A stretch of DNA of 64,000 bases from Rahnella aquatilis CIP 78.65 = ATCC 33071. GTDB lineage: Bacteria; Pseudomonadota; Gammaproteobacteria; Enterobacterales; Enterobacteriaceae. The stretch is from assembly GCF_000241955.1 (NCBI RefSeq), contig NC_016818.1, forward strand, positions 1 through 64,000, given 5' to 3'. Positions 41,177 through 48,445 of this stretch are shown piece after piece. Positions within the stretch are counted from its first letter, which is position 1, and each line of letters opens with the position of its first letter. Under the pieces are notes generated by a model. The model ran no database searches. It was not told the origin of the DNA and worked only from the letters and a program-made list of their open reading frames with translations. Made by a program: the position numbers and the translations under genes.

Positions 41177-42325
41177 ATGAAAGCATTACATTTTGGTGCA
41201 GGTAACATTGGTCGCGGTTTTATTGGCAAATTACTTGCTGATGCCGGGATTGAACTGACGTTTGCGGATGTCAGCCCTGCGTTGCTGGATGCGCTGAACA
41301 GCCGCAAAGGTTATGACGTGCACGTCGTCGGTGAACAGGCCACGATTGAGCCTGTCAGTAATGTGAATGCCGTGAACAGCGCCGGTCAGGAGGCCATCAA
41401 CCTGATCGCCGAAGTTGATTTGGTGACCACCGCCGTCGGGCCGACCGTGCTGGAAAAAATTGCGCCGAACGTCGCCAAAGGACTGGTACTGCGTCATCAG
41501 CAGGGCAACGAAAAGCCGCTGAACATTATCGCCTGTGAAAACATGGTGCGCGGCACCAGTCAGTTCAAACAGCACGTATTCAATGCGCTGCCGGAAGAGG
41601 AAAAAGCCTGGGTTGAAGCGCATATCGGTTTTGTGGATTCCGCCGTAGACCGCATCGTTCCACCGGCGGCAGCGGGCACTACCGATCCGCTGGAAGTGAC
41701 CGTTGAAACCTTCAGCGAATGGATTGTCGATAAAACCCAGTTCAAAGGTGATTTGCCGCAAATCGCCGGCATGGAACTGACCGACAACCTGATGGCATTC
41801 GTTGAACGTAAACTGTTTACACTCAATACCGGCCATGCGATCACGGCCTATCTTGGCCAGCAGGCAGGTCACGCGACAATTCGTGATGCGATCCTCGATG
41901 AGAAAGTGCGTCTGGTGGTTCGTGGTGCGATGGAAGAGAGCGGTGAAGTGCTGATCCGCCGTTATGGTTTTGACCCGGAAAAACATTTTGCCTACATCGA
42001 AAAAATTCTGACCCGTTTCGAAAACCCGTACCTGCATGACGATGTTGAACGCGTTGGCCGTCAGCCACTGCGTAAGCTAAGCGCAGGCGACCGGTTGATC
42101 AAACCGTTGCTGGGCACGCAGGAATACCGCCTGCCGAACGACAATCTGGTGAGAGGGATTGCGGCCGCGATGCATTATCGCAGCGAGCAGGATCCGCAAG
42201 CTAAAGAACTGGTAGAATTGCTGGATAAAGTCGGGCCAAAAGCCGCCCTCGCCCAGATTTCAGGTCTGCCAGAAGATGGCGAAGTTGTGGCGAAAGCCGT
42301 CGCTCTCTACGAATCGATGCACTGA
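41177..42325 (+). CDS. mtlD: Mannitol-1-phosphate 5-dehydrogenase
   Basis: NAD-dependent enzyme that oxidises mannitol 1-phosphate to fructose 6-phosphate. The start is ATG 41177 after AAGGAA, giving 382 residues ([18 protein letters not shown]), the same length as E. coli; the longer frame from 41078 crosses the intergenic hairpin and is rejected. The N-terminal [11 protein letters not shown] loop binds NAD. The active-site region includes [19 protein letters not shown], with the Lys and His of polyol-specific long-chain dehydrogenases. Confidence 0.98.
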   Translation: MKALHFGAGNIGRGFIGKLLADAGIELTFADVSPALLDALNSRKGYDVHVVGEQATIEPVSNVNAVNSAGQEAINLIAEVDLVTTAVGPTVLEKIAPNVAKGLVLRHQQGNEKPLNIIACENMVRGTSQFKQHVFNALPEEEKAWVEAHIGFVDSAVDRIVPPAAAGTTDPLEVTVETFSEWIVDKTQFKGDLPQIAGMELTDNLMAFVERKLFTLNTGHAITAYLGQQAGHATIRDAILDEKVRLVVRGAMEESGEVLIRRYGFDPEKHFAYIEKILTRFENPYLHDDVERVGRQPLRKLSAGDRLIKPLLGTQEYRLPNDNLVRGIAAAMHYRSEQDPQAKELVELLDKVGPKAALAQISGLPEDGEVVAKAVALYESMH

Positions 42326-42370
42326 TACTGCGTTTATTTTGATTTCGCCAATACCAGGCAAAGAAAGCCC

Positions 42371-42397
42371 TGTCGGGCAGGATGTTTCTGCCCGACA
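42371..42397 (+). promoter_or_regulatory. Hairpin just before mtlR
   Basis: TGTCGGGCAG (42371-42380) pairs with CTGCCCGACA (42388-42397) around GATGTTT, ending ten bases before the proposed mtlR start. With no T tract it is more likely to limit mtlR translation or mark an mRNA end than to terminate. Confidence 0.6.
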
Positions 42398-42407
42398 TGC
42401 GCGCATC

Positions 42408-43010
42408 ATGGATGACGCCAGGGGCGCTGTCAGCACCGGCTCTTTAATGCAAGTAAGCCCTATGGAAAAAGCTCAGGCGTTTGAAAACCGTGTACTTGAA
42501 AAGCTTAATGCGGGTAAAACCGTGCGCAGCTTTTTAATGACCGCTGTGGAGTTACTGGCCGAAGCGCTGGATATTCTGGTCGTGCAGGTTTTTCGTAAAG
42601 ATGATTACGCGGTGAAATATGCAGTCGAACCTTTACTGACCGGCACCGGCCCGCTCGGTGATTTGTCTGTACGTCTCAAACTGATTTATGCGCTGGGCGT
42701 GATCAGTCGTCATGAATACGAAGATGCCGAATTACTGATGGCGCTGCGTGAAGAGCTGAATTACGACGGTGAAGAGTATCGTTTTACCGATGATGAAATT
42801 CTCGGCCCGTTCGGTGAATTGCATTGTGTGGCAGAACTGCCGCCAGCACCGACTTTCCTGAAACCGGGTGAAGCCGACGAGTCGCTGATCGCCATGCAAC
42901 GTCAGCGTTATCAGCAAATCGTCCGCTCCACCATGGTCCTTTCCGTGACCGGGCTTATCGCCCACATCAGTAATCAGCAGCCTTCCAGGCTATCTCCCGT
43001 TCAAAAATAA
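42408..43010 (+). CDS. mtlR: Mannitol operon repressor MtlR
   Basis: Repressor of mannitol use that in E. coli acts together with HPr. The C-terminal 180 residues match E. coli MtlR closely (AFENRVLEKLNAGKTVRSFL, VFRKDDYAVKYAVEPLL). The start is uncertain. ATG 42408 gives 200 residues, close to the E. coli length of 195, but has no clear Shine-Dalgarno; ATG codons at 42447 and 42462 are alternatives. The protein lacks an evident helix-turn-helix. It is third in the mtlADR operon. Confidence 0.92.
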   Translation: MDDARGAVSTGSLMQVSPMEKAQAFENRVLEKLNAGKTVRSFLMTAVELLAEALDILVVQVFRKDDYAVKYAVEPLLTGTGPLGDLSVRLKLIYALGVISRHEYEDAELLMALREELNYDGEEYRFTDDEILGPFGELHCVAELPPAPTFLKPGEADESLIAMQRQRYQQIVRSTMVLSVTGLIAHISNQQPSRLSPVQK

Positions 43011-43142
43011 ATTCCCCGTCATATTTCGAGCCGCAGATGCGTTGGTTGCGTTCAGTCACCCGAATCACTTACTTGTGTAAGCTCATCGGGACTCCATCAC
43101 TTGCCGCCTTTCTGCAACCCGAACTATTTTGGGGGATTCGTT

Positions 43143-43751
43143 TTAGTTAAGCGCATGGCGTACTTCGCCAACCAGCAGCCAAAGCGCAGTTAACGCCATC
43201 ATGCCGCCCATGATCGTGTTAAACATTTTCAGTTTCCATTCCACACGTAATGCCTGACGTAACCTGTCACCCATCACCACCCACACCAGAATGCAGGGCA
43301 GATTGATCAGCGCGAAGCCGATGCAAATCAGCAGCGTGTGATGCAGCATGTTGCCATCAGGCGGCGTAAACAGGATCGCCACGTTGGTCGCCATCAGCCA
43401 CGCTTTCGGGTTCACGGCCTGAAATAACGCGCCGTTAATCATGTTCATCGGTTGCTGTTTTGCGCCTTCTTTCGGCGAGCCGGAACGGTAAATTTTCCAC
43501 GACAACCAGAACAGATAGGCGCAGCCCACTGCCGCCATCGGCAGACGTACAACGGTCATCCAGCTAAGCAGAATCGCCAGCATCGAGGTCATCAGCGCAC
43601 ACTGCACCACGCAGCCCAGCGTAATCCCCAGCATCATCGGCACGCTGCGGCGCAGCCCGAAATTCACCCCGGAAGCCGCCAGCAACAGATTGTTCGGGCC
43701 GGGCGTAATTGACATTACGGTGACGTAACTGACAAAAGCGGTATCGATCAT
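43143..43751 (-). CDS. LysE/RhtB-family amino-acid exporter
   Basis: Inner-membrane exporter of about six helices, 202 residues. The start MIDTAFVSYVTVMSITPGPNN has AGGA eight bases before and carries the family signature SITPGPNN; a frame beginning 17 codons earlier is rejected. NPKAWLMA is the second conserved motif. It is transcribed divergently from a MocR-type regulator, 144 bases away, and is probably its target. The exported amino acid is unknown. Confidence 0.9.
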   Translation of the reverse strand: MIDTAFVSYVTVMSITPGPNNLLLAASGVNFGLRRSVPMMLGITLGCVVQCALMTSMLAILLSWMTVVRLPMAAVGCAYLFWLSWKIYRSGSPKEGAKQQPMNMINGALFQAVNPKAWLMATNVAILFTPPDGNMLHHTLLICIGFALINLPCILVWVVMGDRLRQALRVEWKLKMFNTIMGGMMALTALWLLVGEVRHALN

Positions 43752-43837
43752 TTTGTTTTCCTGCATCCCCTGTTTTCCAGATAACCAGAGTAAACACTGC
43801 ACAGGAAAGGTAACAGAACCAGAAATACGCTATTGTT

Positions 43838-43873
43838 ATGGTTACAGTTTAAATAACAAAAAACTGTACCCAT
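43838..43873. promoter_or_regulatory. Inverted repeat between the exporter and MocR genes
   Basis: ATGGTTACAGTTT (43838-43850) and AAACTGTACCCAT (43861-43873) are inverted copies matching at 12 of 13 positions, separated by ten bases. They lie in the divergent promoter interval, 22 bases before the MocR start. This is a likely binding site for the MocR-type regulator. Confidence 0.7.
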
Positions 43874-43895
43874 CACTTTTTACGGAACTGACACC

Positions 43896-45389
43896 ATGAC
43901 TGACACAGCGGATTTCAGCGACACCCGGTATAACCAGCTTGCGGAACAACTGGCGGATGCTATCCGTCGTGGCACACTCGCACCCGGCAGCCGTTTGCCG
44001 TCCGTGCGACGTAGCGCGCAAACCTGGTCAGTCAGTATCAACACCGTGGTAGCGGCTTACCGTCGGCTGGAAGATCGCGGCTTTATCGAGGCACGTCCGC
44101 AGTCCGGTTTTTATGTGCGGGCCGCGTTGCCCGCGCTGCACCATCAGCCGCAGGAACAGCCGCAGACGCCAGCGGCAGAACCGGCAGATGAAGTGCTGGA
44201 TCTGATCGACAAAGTGTTCGCCTCGCAAATTGACCCCACCTACACCAACTTATCGCTGGCCTGTCCGCAGTCGAACGATTTTTACCCGACCGGAAAGCTG
44301 GGGCGGATTATGTCGTCACTATTGCGTCGCCAGCCCAATCTGATCGGGCAATACGCGCTGCCGCCGGGCAGTCCGGCGTTACGCCAGCAAATTGCCCGCC
44401 GTGCGCTGGCACTCGGCATGATTTTAGAGCCTGCTGATATCACCATTACGCACGGTTGCATGGAAGCGTTACAACTGGCGTTGCGCGTCACCACCAAACC
44501 CGGCGACAGCGTCGGGCTGGAAACGCCAACCTATTTTTATCTGCTGCCGATGCTGGCGAGTCTCGGGCTTAAAGCAGTGGAAATCCCCACCGATCCGCAA
44601 ACCGGCCTGTCGCTGGATGTGCTGGAAATGCTGCTGACCGAGAAACGGCTGAATGCGGTGATCGCCATGCCAACGGCGCAAAACCCGCTGGGCTTTACCA
44701 TGCCGCTGGCGGCCAAAAAACGACTGGCGCGGCTGATGAACGATCATCAGGTACCGCTGATTGAAGACGGGCTTTACGCAGAAATTCAGTTTGGTGCGAC
44801 GCTGTCTCCGGCGGTAAAAGCCTTTGACCGTGACGGCTGGATCCTGTTTTGCACCAGCTTTACCAAAACGCTGGCGCCTGATTTTCGCATCGGCTGGGTG
44901 GACGGCGGACGCTTTGCCGATAAGTTGCATAAACTGAAAGCGGTATCGTCAATGGCAGAGTCCGCCTTGCTTTCCCAAACGCTGACATTGTTTCTGGAAT
45001 CGGGCGGTTACGATCATCATCTGCGGGTTTTACGCAGACGCTACGCGTCGCAGGTGGAACAGGCGCGCGCGCTGATCGCCCGTCACTTCCCGCAGGGCAC
45101 CCGCGCCACGCAACCGGCAGGCGGCTTTGTTATCTGGGTGGATTTCCCGCCGGGCGTCGATTGCGTCACGCTGTTCCGCCAGTTACTGAAAGATAAAATC
45201 TGCATGACGCCGGGACAACTGTATTCACCGAGTGGCCGCTACAGCAACGGCCTGCGTTTATCGTGCTGCTATGTTTTCGATACCCGCTATATTTCGGCGA
45301 TGATCCGCATTGGCGAGCGGGCGTGTGAGATGTGTGGTTTGCCGCCGGGGCTGGAGGCTACAGGAACGGATTACTTCCCTGATAAATAA
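43896..45389 (+). CDS. MocR-type (GntR/aminotransferase) regulator
   Basis: Fusion of an N-terminal GntR winged helix (TRYNQLAEQLADAIRRGTLA, LPSVRRSAQTWSVSINTV) with a class I PLP aminotransferase-like domain, 497 residues. The PLP lysine is in CTSFTKTLAPDFRIGW. Such proteins usually sense PLP or amino-acid adducts and do not act as transaminases. It is divergent from the LysE-type exporter and probably regulates it. Its 3' end overlaps the convergent gene at 45358 by 32 bases. Confidence 0.9.
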   Translation: MTDTADFSDTRYNQLAEQLADAIRRGTLAPGSRLPSVRRSAQTWSVSINTVVAAYRRLEDRGFIEARPQSGFYVRAALPALHHQPQEQPQTPAAEPADEVLDLIDKVFASQIDPTYTNLSLACPQSNDFYPTGKLGRIMSSLLRRQPNLIGQYALPPGSPALRQQIARRALALGMILEPADITITHGCMEALQLALRVTTKPGDSVGLETPTYFYLLPMLASLGLKAVEIPTDPQTGLSLDVLEMLLTEKRLNAVIAMPTAQNPLGFTMPLAAKKRLARLMNDHQVPLIEDGLYAEIQFGATLSPAVKAFDRDGWILFCTSFTKTLAPDFRIGWVDGGRFADKLHKLKAVSSMAESALLSQTLTLFLESGGYDHHLRVLRRRYASQVEQARALIARHFPQGTRATQPAGGFVIWVDFPPGVDCVTLFRQLLKDKICMTPGQLYSPSGRYSNGLRLSCCYVFDTRYISAMIRIGERACEMCGLPPGLEATGTDYFPDK

Positions 45390-45780
45390 TGTTAATTTTT
45401 GAGAAAGAGAGGTTGCCCGGATGGATCAGTTCTTCGACCGTACTGCCTGCTGAAATCAAATTGCCGGTTAAATAGGGTTCGCTGTTGAAGGTAAAGAGGA
45501 AGCAATATTTCGCGCTGTCACGGTATTTGGGTTCGCCGAGAAACAGCTGTTGAAAGGCTTGCAGGGCATTGAAGGCATGCCTGCCTCGCACCATATAGAT
45601 ACCTGATTTTGCGGCGGCTCCGCGTCTGTCATAATTTGGGCGAGCCATAAAACATCGGCTGGCGATAATTTTGGGAAATGTTTCAGCTGATGTGTAGTGA
45701 ATATACAGTGGTTTTCCGTTGAACATGCCATTGTTCAAATGCATTTCAATACGGTGATCGCGGCTGAATGTCGGCTTCAT
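45358..45780 (-). CDS. Uncharacterised protein, possible ART-HYD1-like fold
   Basis: Protein of 140 residues with no confident assignment. The start MKPTFSRDHRIEMHLN is preceded by a purine-rich GAGAGAGA; a frame beginning 33 codons earlier is rejected. The pattern KPLYIHYTSAETFPKIIAS, then RRGAAAKSGIYMVRGR, resembles the H-Y-D arrangement of small ADP-ribosyltransferase-like toxins of the Tox-ART-HYD1 group (HYT strand, GIY strand). No partner immunity or antitoxin gene lies beside it. It sits between mocR and yibL, where the mtlR-yibL order is otherwise conserved, so it is an insertion. Function unproven. Confidence 0.7.
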   Translation of the reverse strand: MKPTFSRDHRIEMHLNNGMFNGKPLYIHYTSAETFPKIIASRCFMARPNYDRRGAAAKSGIYMVRGRHAFNALQAFQQLFLGEPKYRDSAKYCFLFTFNSEPYLTGNLISAGSTVEELIHPGNLSFSKINIIYQGSNPFL

Positions 45781-45946
45781 GATGTCTCTCTCTCCATGAG
45801 GGAAAATAATGGGGGTTATCCTAGTCCCATGTGCAAATGCAAACATCCTGAAAATCTCAGAACAAAATGTTTGCCGCACAAATCGAGCATCTCGCGCATC
45901 GGGCTGTTACACTTAACCCAATTGTTCACTACACGAATTGGTCACT

Positions 45947-46306
45947 ATGAAAGAAGTCGAAAAAGCCGAGATTAAGCGTCTCAGCGATATGCTGGATGCA
46001 CTTAATCACAAAGATGCGACCGTTATTCAGGCGGGTAACGCTGAGTTAATCGCCAGCCACGAAGAAGAGAAAGAAAAACTTGCGGCAGAGATCGCGCGTC
46101 TGAAAGAAGTGCGCGTGAAAAAACTCAGCACCGAAGCGCAGAAGCTGGAAAAGCTGTTCAGCCGTGAAATCACCAAGAAAGAACAGGCTGATATGGGCAC
46201 GCTGAAGAAAACCGTACGCGGTATCGTGGTGGTTCACCCCATGACTGCGCTGGGCCGCGAAATGGGTCTGAAAGCGGTGACCGGTTTCGCTAAGAAAGCA
46301 TTCTGA
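45947..46306 (+). CDS. yibL: YibL, ribosome-associated DUF2810 protein
   Basis: Small basic protein of 119 residues, matching E. coli YibL ([43 protein letters not shown]). E. coli YibL co-purifies with ribosomes and its precise role is unknown. The start [12 protein letters not shown] at 45947 gives the family length; no strong Shine-Dalgarno is visible. In E. coli it directly follows mtlR. Here the LysE/MocR pair and the ART-like gene intervene. The IS110 element begins 53 bases after its stop. Confidence 0.92.
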   Translation: MKEVEKAEIKRLSDMLDALNHKDATVIQAGNAELIASHEEEKEKLAAEIARLKEVRVKKLSTEAQKLEKLFSREITKKEQADMGTLKKTVRGIVVVHPMTALGREMGLKAVTGFAKKAF

Positions 46307-46338
46307 TGTAACTCCCGGGCAGACCAGTCGGCTCTGCT

Positions 46339-46359
46339 CCTCCCCCTGCGAAGGGGGAG
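46339..46359 (+). repeat. REP-like hairpin, left part, split by the IS
   Basis: CCTCCCCCT (46339-46347), loop GCGA, AGGGGGAG (46352-46359). The matching right part GCCGGGAGGGGGT resumes at 47550-47562 beyond the IS. Rejoining them restores a nine-base-pair stem plus a GGGAGGGGG tail, the same plan as the intact inverted copy at 47617-47649. This is the insertion target. Confidence 0.8.
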
Positions 46360-46389
46360 CAGCTGTGTCGAATGTCAATCCGGCAGCGA

Positions 46390-47328
46390 TTAATTTGCTG
46401 CCCATTCACGGCCATCTCGCACCATCGCATTCAGGATTGTCACCAGTTTCCGGATGCATGCTGTTAGCGCAACTTTCTTTAACTTTCCCCGAGCGATGAG
46501 ACCGTCGTAAAACCTCTTGATTTCCTTATTATTCTTTTTTGCCACCAGCGCAGCCATATACAATGCAGCCCGCACCGCTGAACGCCCTCCCCAGATAGCT
46601 CGCTTCCCTTTGAGCTTTCCGCTGTCATGTGAATAAGGGCACACTCCCACCAGAGCACTAATTTTCCTCCGACTCAGTGTTCCTAATTCAGGCAAAAGTG
46701 CTAATAACGTCGCCGTCGTTGTTGGGCCTACGCCTTTGACACTGCTCAGGATTTTTGCTTTCTCCTGCCACAGTGGCATCACACGCAACTGTCGTCCAAT
46801 GTCATCATCGAGATCTTTTATCTGGCTGTTCAGCCACTCGATGTGATGGTGAATGAGTTCCGCAACATCAAGATGGACACCATCAAGGCGGTTTTTTTCC
46901 ATCGTCCGCATATCGATCAACTGACGCCGTCTTGTCACCATTTGCGCAAGCCGCTGGGTCTGCTCATCACTTGCTACTGTCAGCGGCGGCAACACGACTT
47001 GTGCAAAGCGACTCAGCACCATGGCATCAAGTTTGTCCGTTTTCGCGAGATTCCCGAGCGATAAGGAAAAATGCTTAACCTGCCGTGGGTTTACGACCGA
47101 TACGGGATAGTTTTCCACAGATAAATTTGCGGCTAACACACAGTGATAACGACCCGTAGCCTCCATGACTATCTGTGCAACCTCATAATTTTTAAGCAAA
47201 TTAATGAAGTCGACATGGCCAGTTTGGTTGTTAGTAAACTTCTGATAGAAATTGCCAACGTTAATAAAAACATCGAAGGTTTCTTTAGAAATATCGACGC
47301 CGACAAATGCTTTTGGGGACTGATTCAT
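46390..47328 (-). CDS. IS110-family transposase (bridge-RNA recombinase)
   Basis: Recombinase of 312 residues. The N-terminal RuvC-like DEDD domain shows D12 (FVGVDISKE), E56 (VMEATGRYH), D98 and D101 (AKTDKLDA). The C-terminal Transposase_20 domain begins SVKGVGPTTTATLLA and carries the conserved serine S250 in WGGRSAVRAALY, equivalent to the catalytic Ser of IS621. All residues needed for activity are present, so it looks intact. GGACGGGA precedes the ATG; this segment also forms the end of the predicted bridge RNA, so RNA folding may affect translation. It belongs to the IS110 rather than the IS1111 group by its upstream RNA region. Confidence 0.95.
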   Translation of the reverse strand: MNQSPKAFVGVDISKETFDVFINVGNFYQKFTNNQTGHVDFINLLKNYEVAQIVMEATGRYHCVLAANLSVENYPVSVVNPRQVKHFSLSLGNLAKTDKLDAMVLSRFAQVVLPPLTVASDEQTQRLAQMVTRRRQLIDMRTMEKNRLDGVHLDVAELIHHHIEWLNSQIKDLDDDIGRQLRVMPLWQEKAKILSSVKGVGPTTTATLLALLPELGTLSRRKISALVGVCPYSHDSGKLKGKRAIWGGRSAVRAALYMAALVAKKNNKEIKRFYDGLIARGKLKKVALTACIRKLVTILNAMVRDGREWAAN

Positions 47329-47333
47329 TATTT

Positions 47334-47463
47334 CCCGTCCTTGTAGATACGGGCTGGTGCAGGCACCGCCCAGGCAGCTGTTCGGGTTAAAAATGAGCTG
47401 ACGTAACGCAGGAATGCTCCCCCACGGGCTTGATGTCCCAGAGGCCGGACTTGCTGCTACATC
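47334..47463 (-). ncRNA. Predicted bridge RNA of the IS110 element
   Basis: Transcribed toward the transposase. Target loop: CCGGCCT (47442-47448) equals the left target plus core, and GGGGGAG (47417-47423) is complementary to CTCCCCC of the right target; the loop is closed by arms at 47454-47463 and 47400-47411. Donor loop: ACAGCTGC (47374-47381) equals the element's right end next to the core, and TACAAGG (47339-47345) is complementary to the CCTTGTA of its left end. It surrounds a hairpin (47351-47371) and is closed by CCCG/CGGG (47383-47386 with 47334-47337). This order is that of IS621 bridge RNA. The 5' end is not defined and may lie upstream. Confidence 0.82.
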
Positions 47464-47616
47464 AGTTTAGAACTCGTTAAAATAATAGATGCTTGAAAGA
47501 GATTTCAATGATCAACGACGTAAATCAATCATTGAAATGAACATACAAGGCCGGGAGGGGGTTTAGCAGGCGACACAATAGCTAAAGCATTCTTTAACTT
47601 TTGTTTTGACCTTAAT

Positions 47617-47649
47617 ACCCCACCCAACCCTCCCCTTCGCAGGGGAGGG
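47617..47649 (-). repeat. Intact REP-like repeat, inverted copy
   Basis: On the minus strand: stem CCCTCCCC/GGGGAGGG with a TGCGAA loop (47628-47649), then TTGGGTGGGGTA. It has the same plan as the split copy and the opposite orientation. Together they form a BIME-like pair between yibL and yiiM. It may also protect the yiiM transcript end. Confidence 0.7.
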
Positions 47650-47658
47650 AGCGATAAA

Positions 47659-48339
47659 TCATTTCCCTTCCGCCCCGAATAATCTCCGCCCAAAATCCTC
47701 GATCTTGCGATTCACCAGCCGCATCTGCATGGTTTTACTCCAGCTGGCGGAAATCCCTGCAGCAGACATCAGACGGCGATACTGTTCCTCATCAAACGGC
47801 ATGTTGAAGGCAATAGAAATGGCTTGTGCAACCGACACTTCGCTGTTGCGCGTCAGCAGTTCCAGTGGCCGGTCACCGCTGACATTCCCCGTACTCACTA
47901 CCCGATATAACCAGCCGCATCGTCCGCTTTGTTGTAACAGCGGCGAGAGGTTTTTACAGTCGAGAAAATGGTTCAGTTTGTAGCAGGGGGCGCGCGGCTG
48001 CGTGACCTGAATCAGTGCGTCGCCCCAGCGGAAAATATCGCCGATAAACACGTTATCTTCTGTCATGCCGAGCGTCGAAAGATTTTCACCAAACGCAGGC
48101 GGATGAAAACGGTCTTCTTCTTCGGGAAACTGCTGACGCAGCCAGGCGTAATGCTCACGGGGAAAATGACACAGCGCGCGGTCAGCGCCGCCGTGATAAG
48201 CCTTCTCGGCCTGCTGATCGCCTTCCAGCCCGCAAGGCGTTAAGGCGACGCCGCCATCAACCTGACGTTTGGCAATCGCACTGGGTGAAAAATCGGGATA
48301 CTGCTCGATAGTACCGATGTACACGTCGGGATAATGCAT
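47659..48339 (-). CDS. yiiM: MOSC-domain protein YiiM
   Basis: Molybdenum-cofactor enzyme of the MOSC family, 226 residues. E. coli YiiM reduces N-hydroxylated bases such as 6-hydroxylaminopurine. The N-terminal GLEGDQQAEKAYHGGADRAL and FGENLSTLGM are family motifs, and the conserved cofactor-binding Cys is in PRAPCYKLNHFL. A GGAGA lies before the ATG. It is downstream of the IS-disrupted repeat and divergent from nothing nearby; probably monocistronic. Confidence 0.92.
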   Translation of the reverse strand: MHYPDVYIGTIEQYPDFSPSAIAKRQVDGGVALTPCGLEGDQQAEKAYHGGADRALCHFPREHYAWLRQQFPEEEDRFHPPAFGENLSTLGMTEDNVFIGDIFRWGDALIQVTQPRAPCYKLNHFLDCKNLSPLLQQSGRCGWLYRVVSTGNVSGDRPLELLTRNSEVSVAQAISIAFNMPFDEEQYRRLMSAAGISASWSKTMQMRLVNRKIEDFGRRLFGAEGK

Positions 48340-48445
48340 ACGATCTCCGCTGCTGAAATGTCACTCATACCAGCATAACCTGCATTCGGCAGCGGGAGTA
48401 GAAGGAATACCTGCACACATACGGGTGCGCAGGCTAATCAGACAG

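Larger units (their letters stand above)
46360..47549 (-). mobile_element. IS110-family insertion sequence (IS621-like, CT core)
   Basis: Element of about 1190 bases containing one transposase gene and a 221-base upstream non-coding segment. It lacks terminal inverted repeats, as expected for IS110. The ends are set by the split REP-like target. Read on the minus strand, the left junction is CCCGGC-CT-TGTATG and the right is CAGCTG-CT-CCCCC, so a CT core is present at both ends and the empty site would be CCCGGC-CT-CCCCC. Guide segments in the upstream RNA match these junctions. IS110 elements move by RNA-guided recombination (the bridge RNA mechanism shown for IS621). The ends are uncertain by about two bases. 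Confidence 0.85.

Noticed and set aside
41231..42037. 268-codon antisense open frame inside mtlD
   Set aside because: It lies wholly opposite a conserved gene, has no family likeness, and reflects codon bias of mtlD on the other strand.
46332..46366. Intrinsic terminator of yibL at the left IS junction
   Set aside because: The extended stem (CTGCTC...) uses bases of the IS end and there is no T tract; the REP-like repeat interpretation explains it better.
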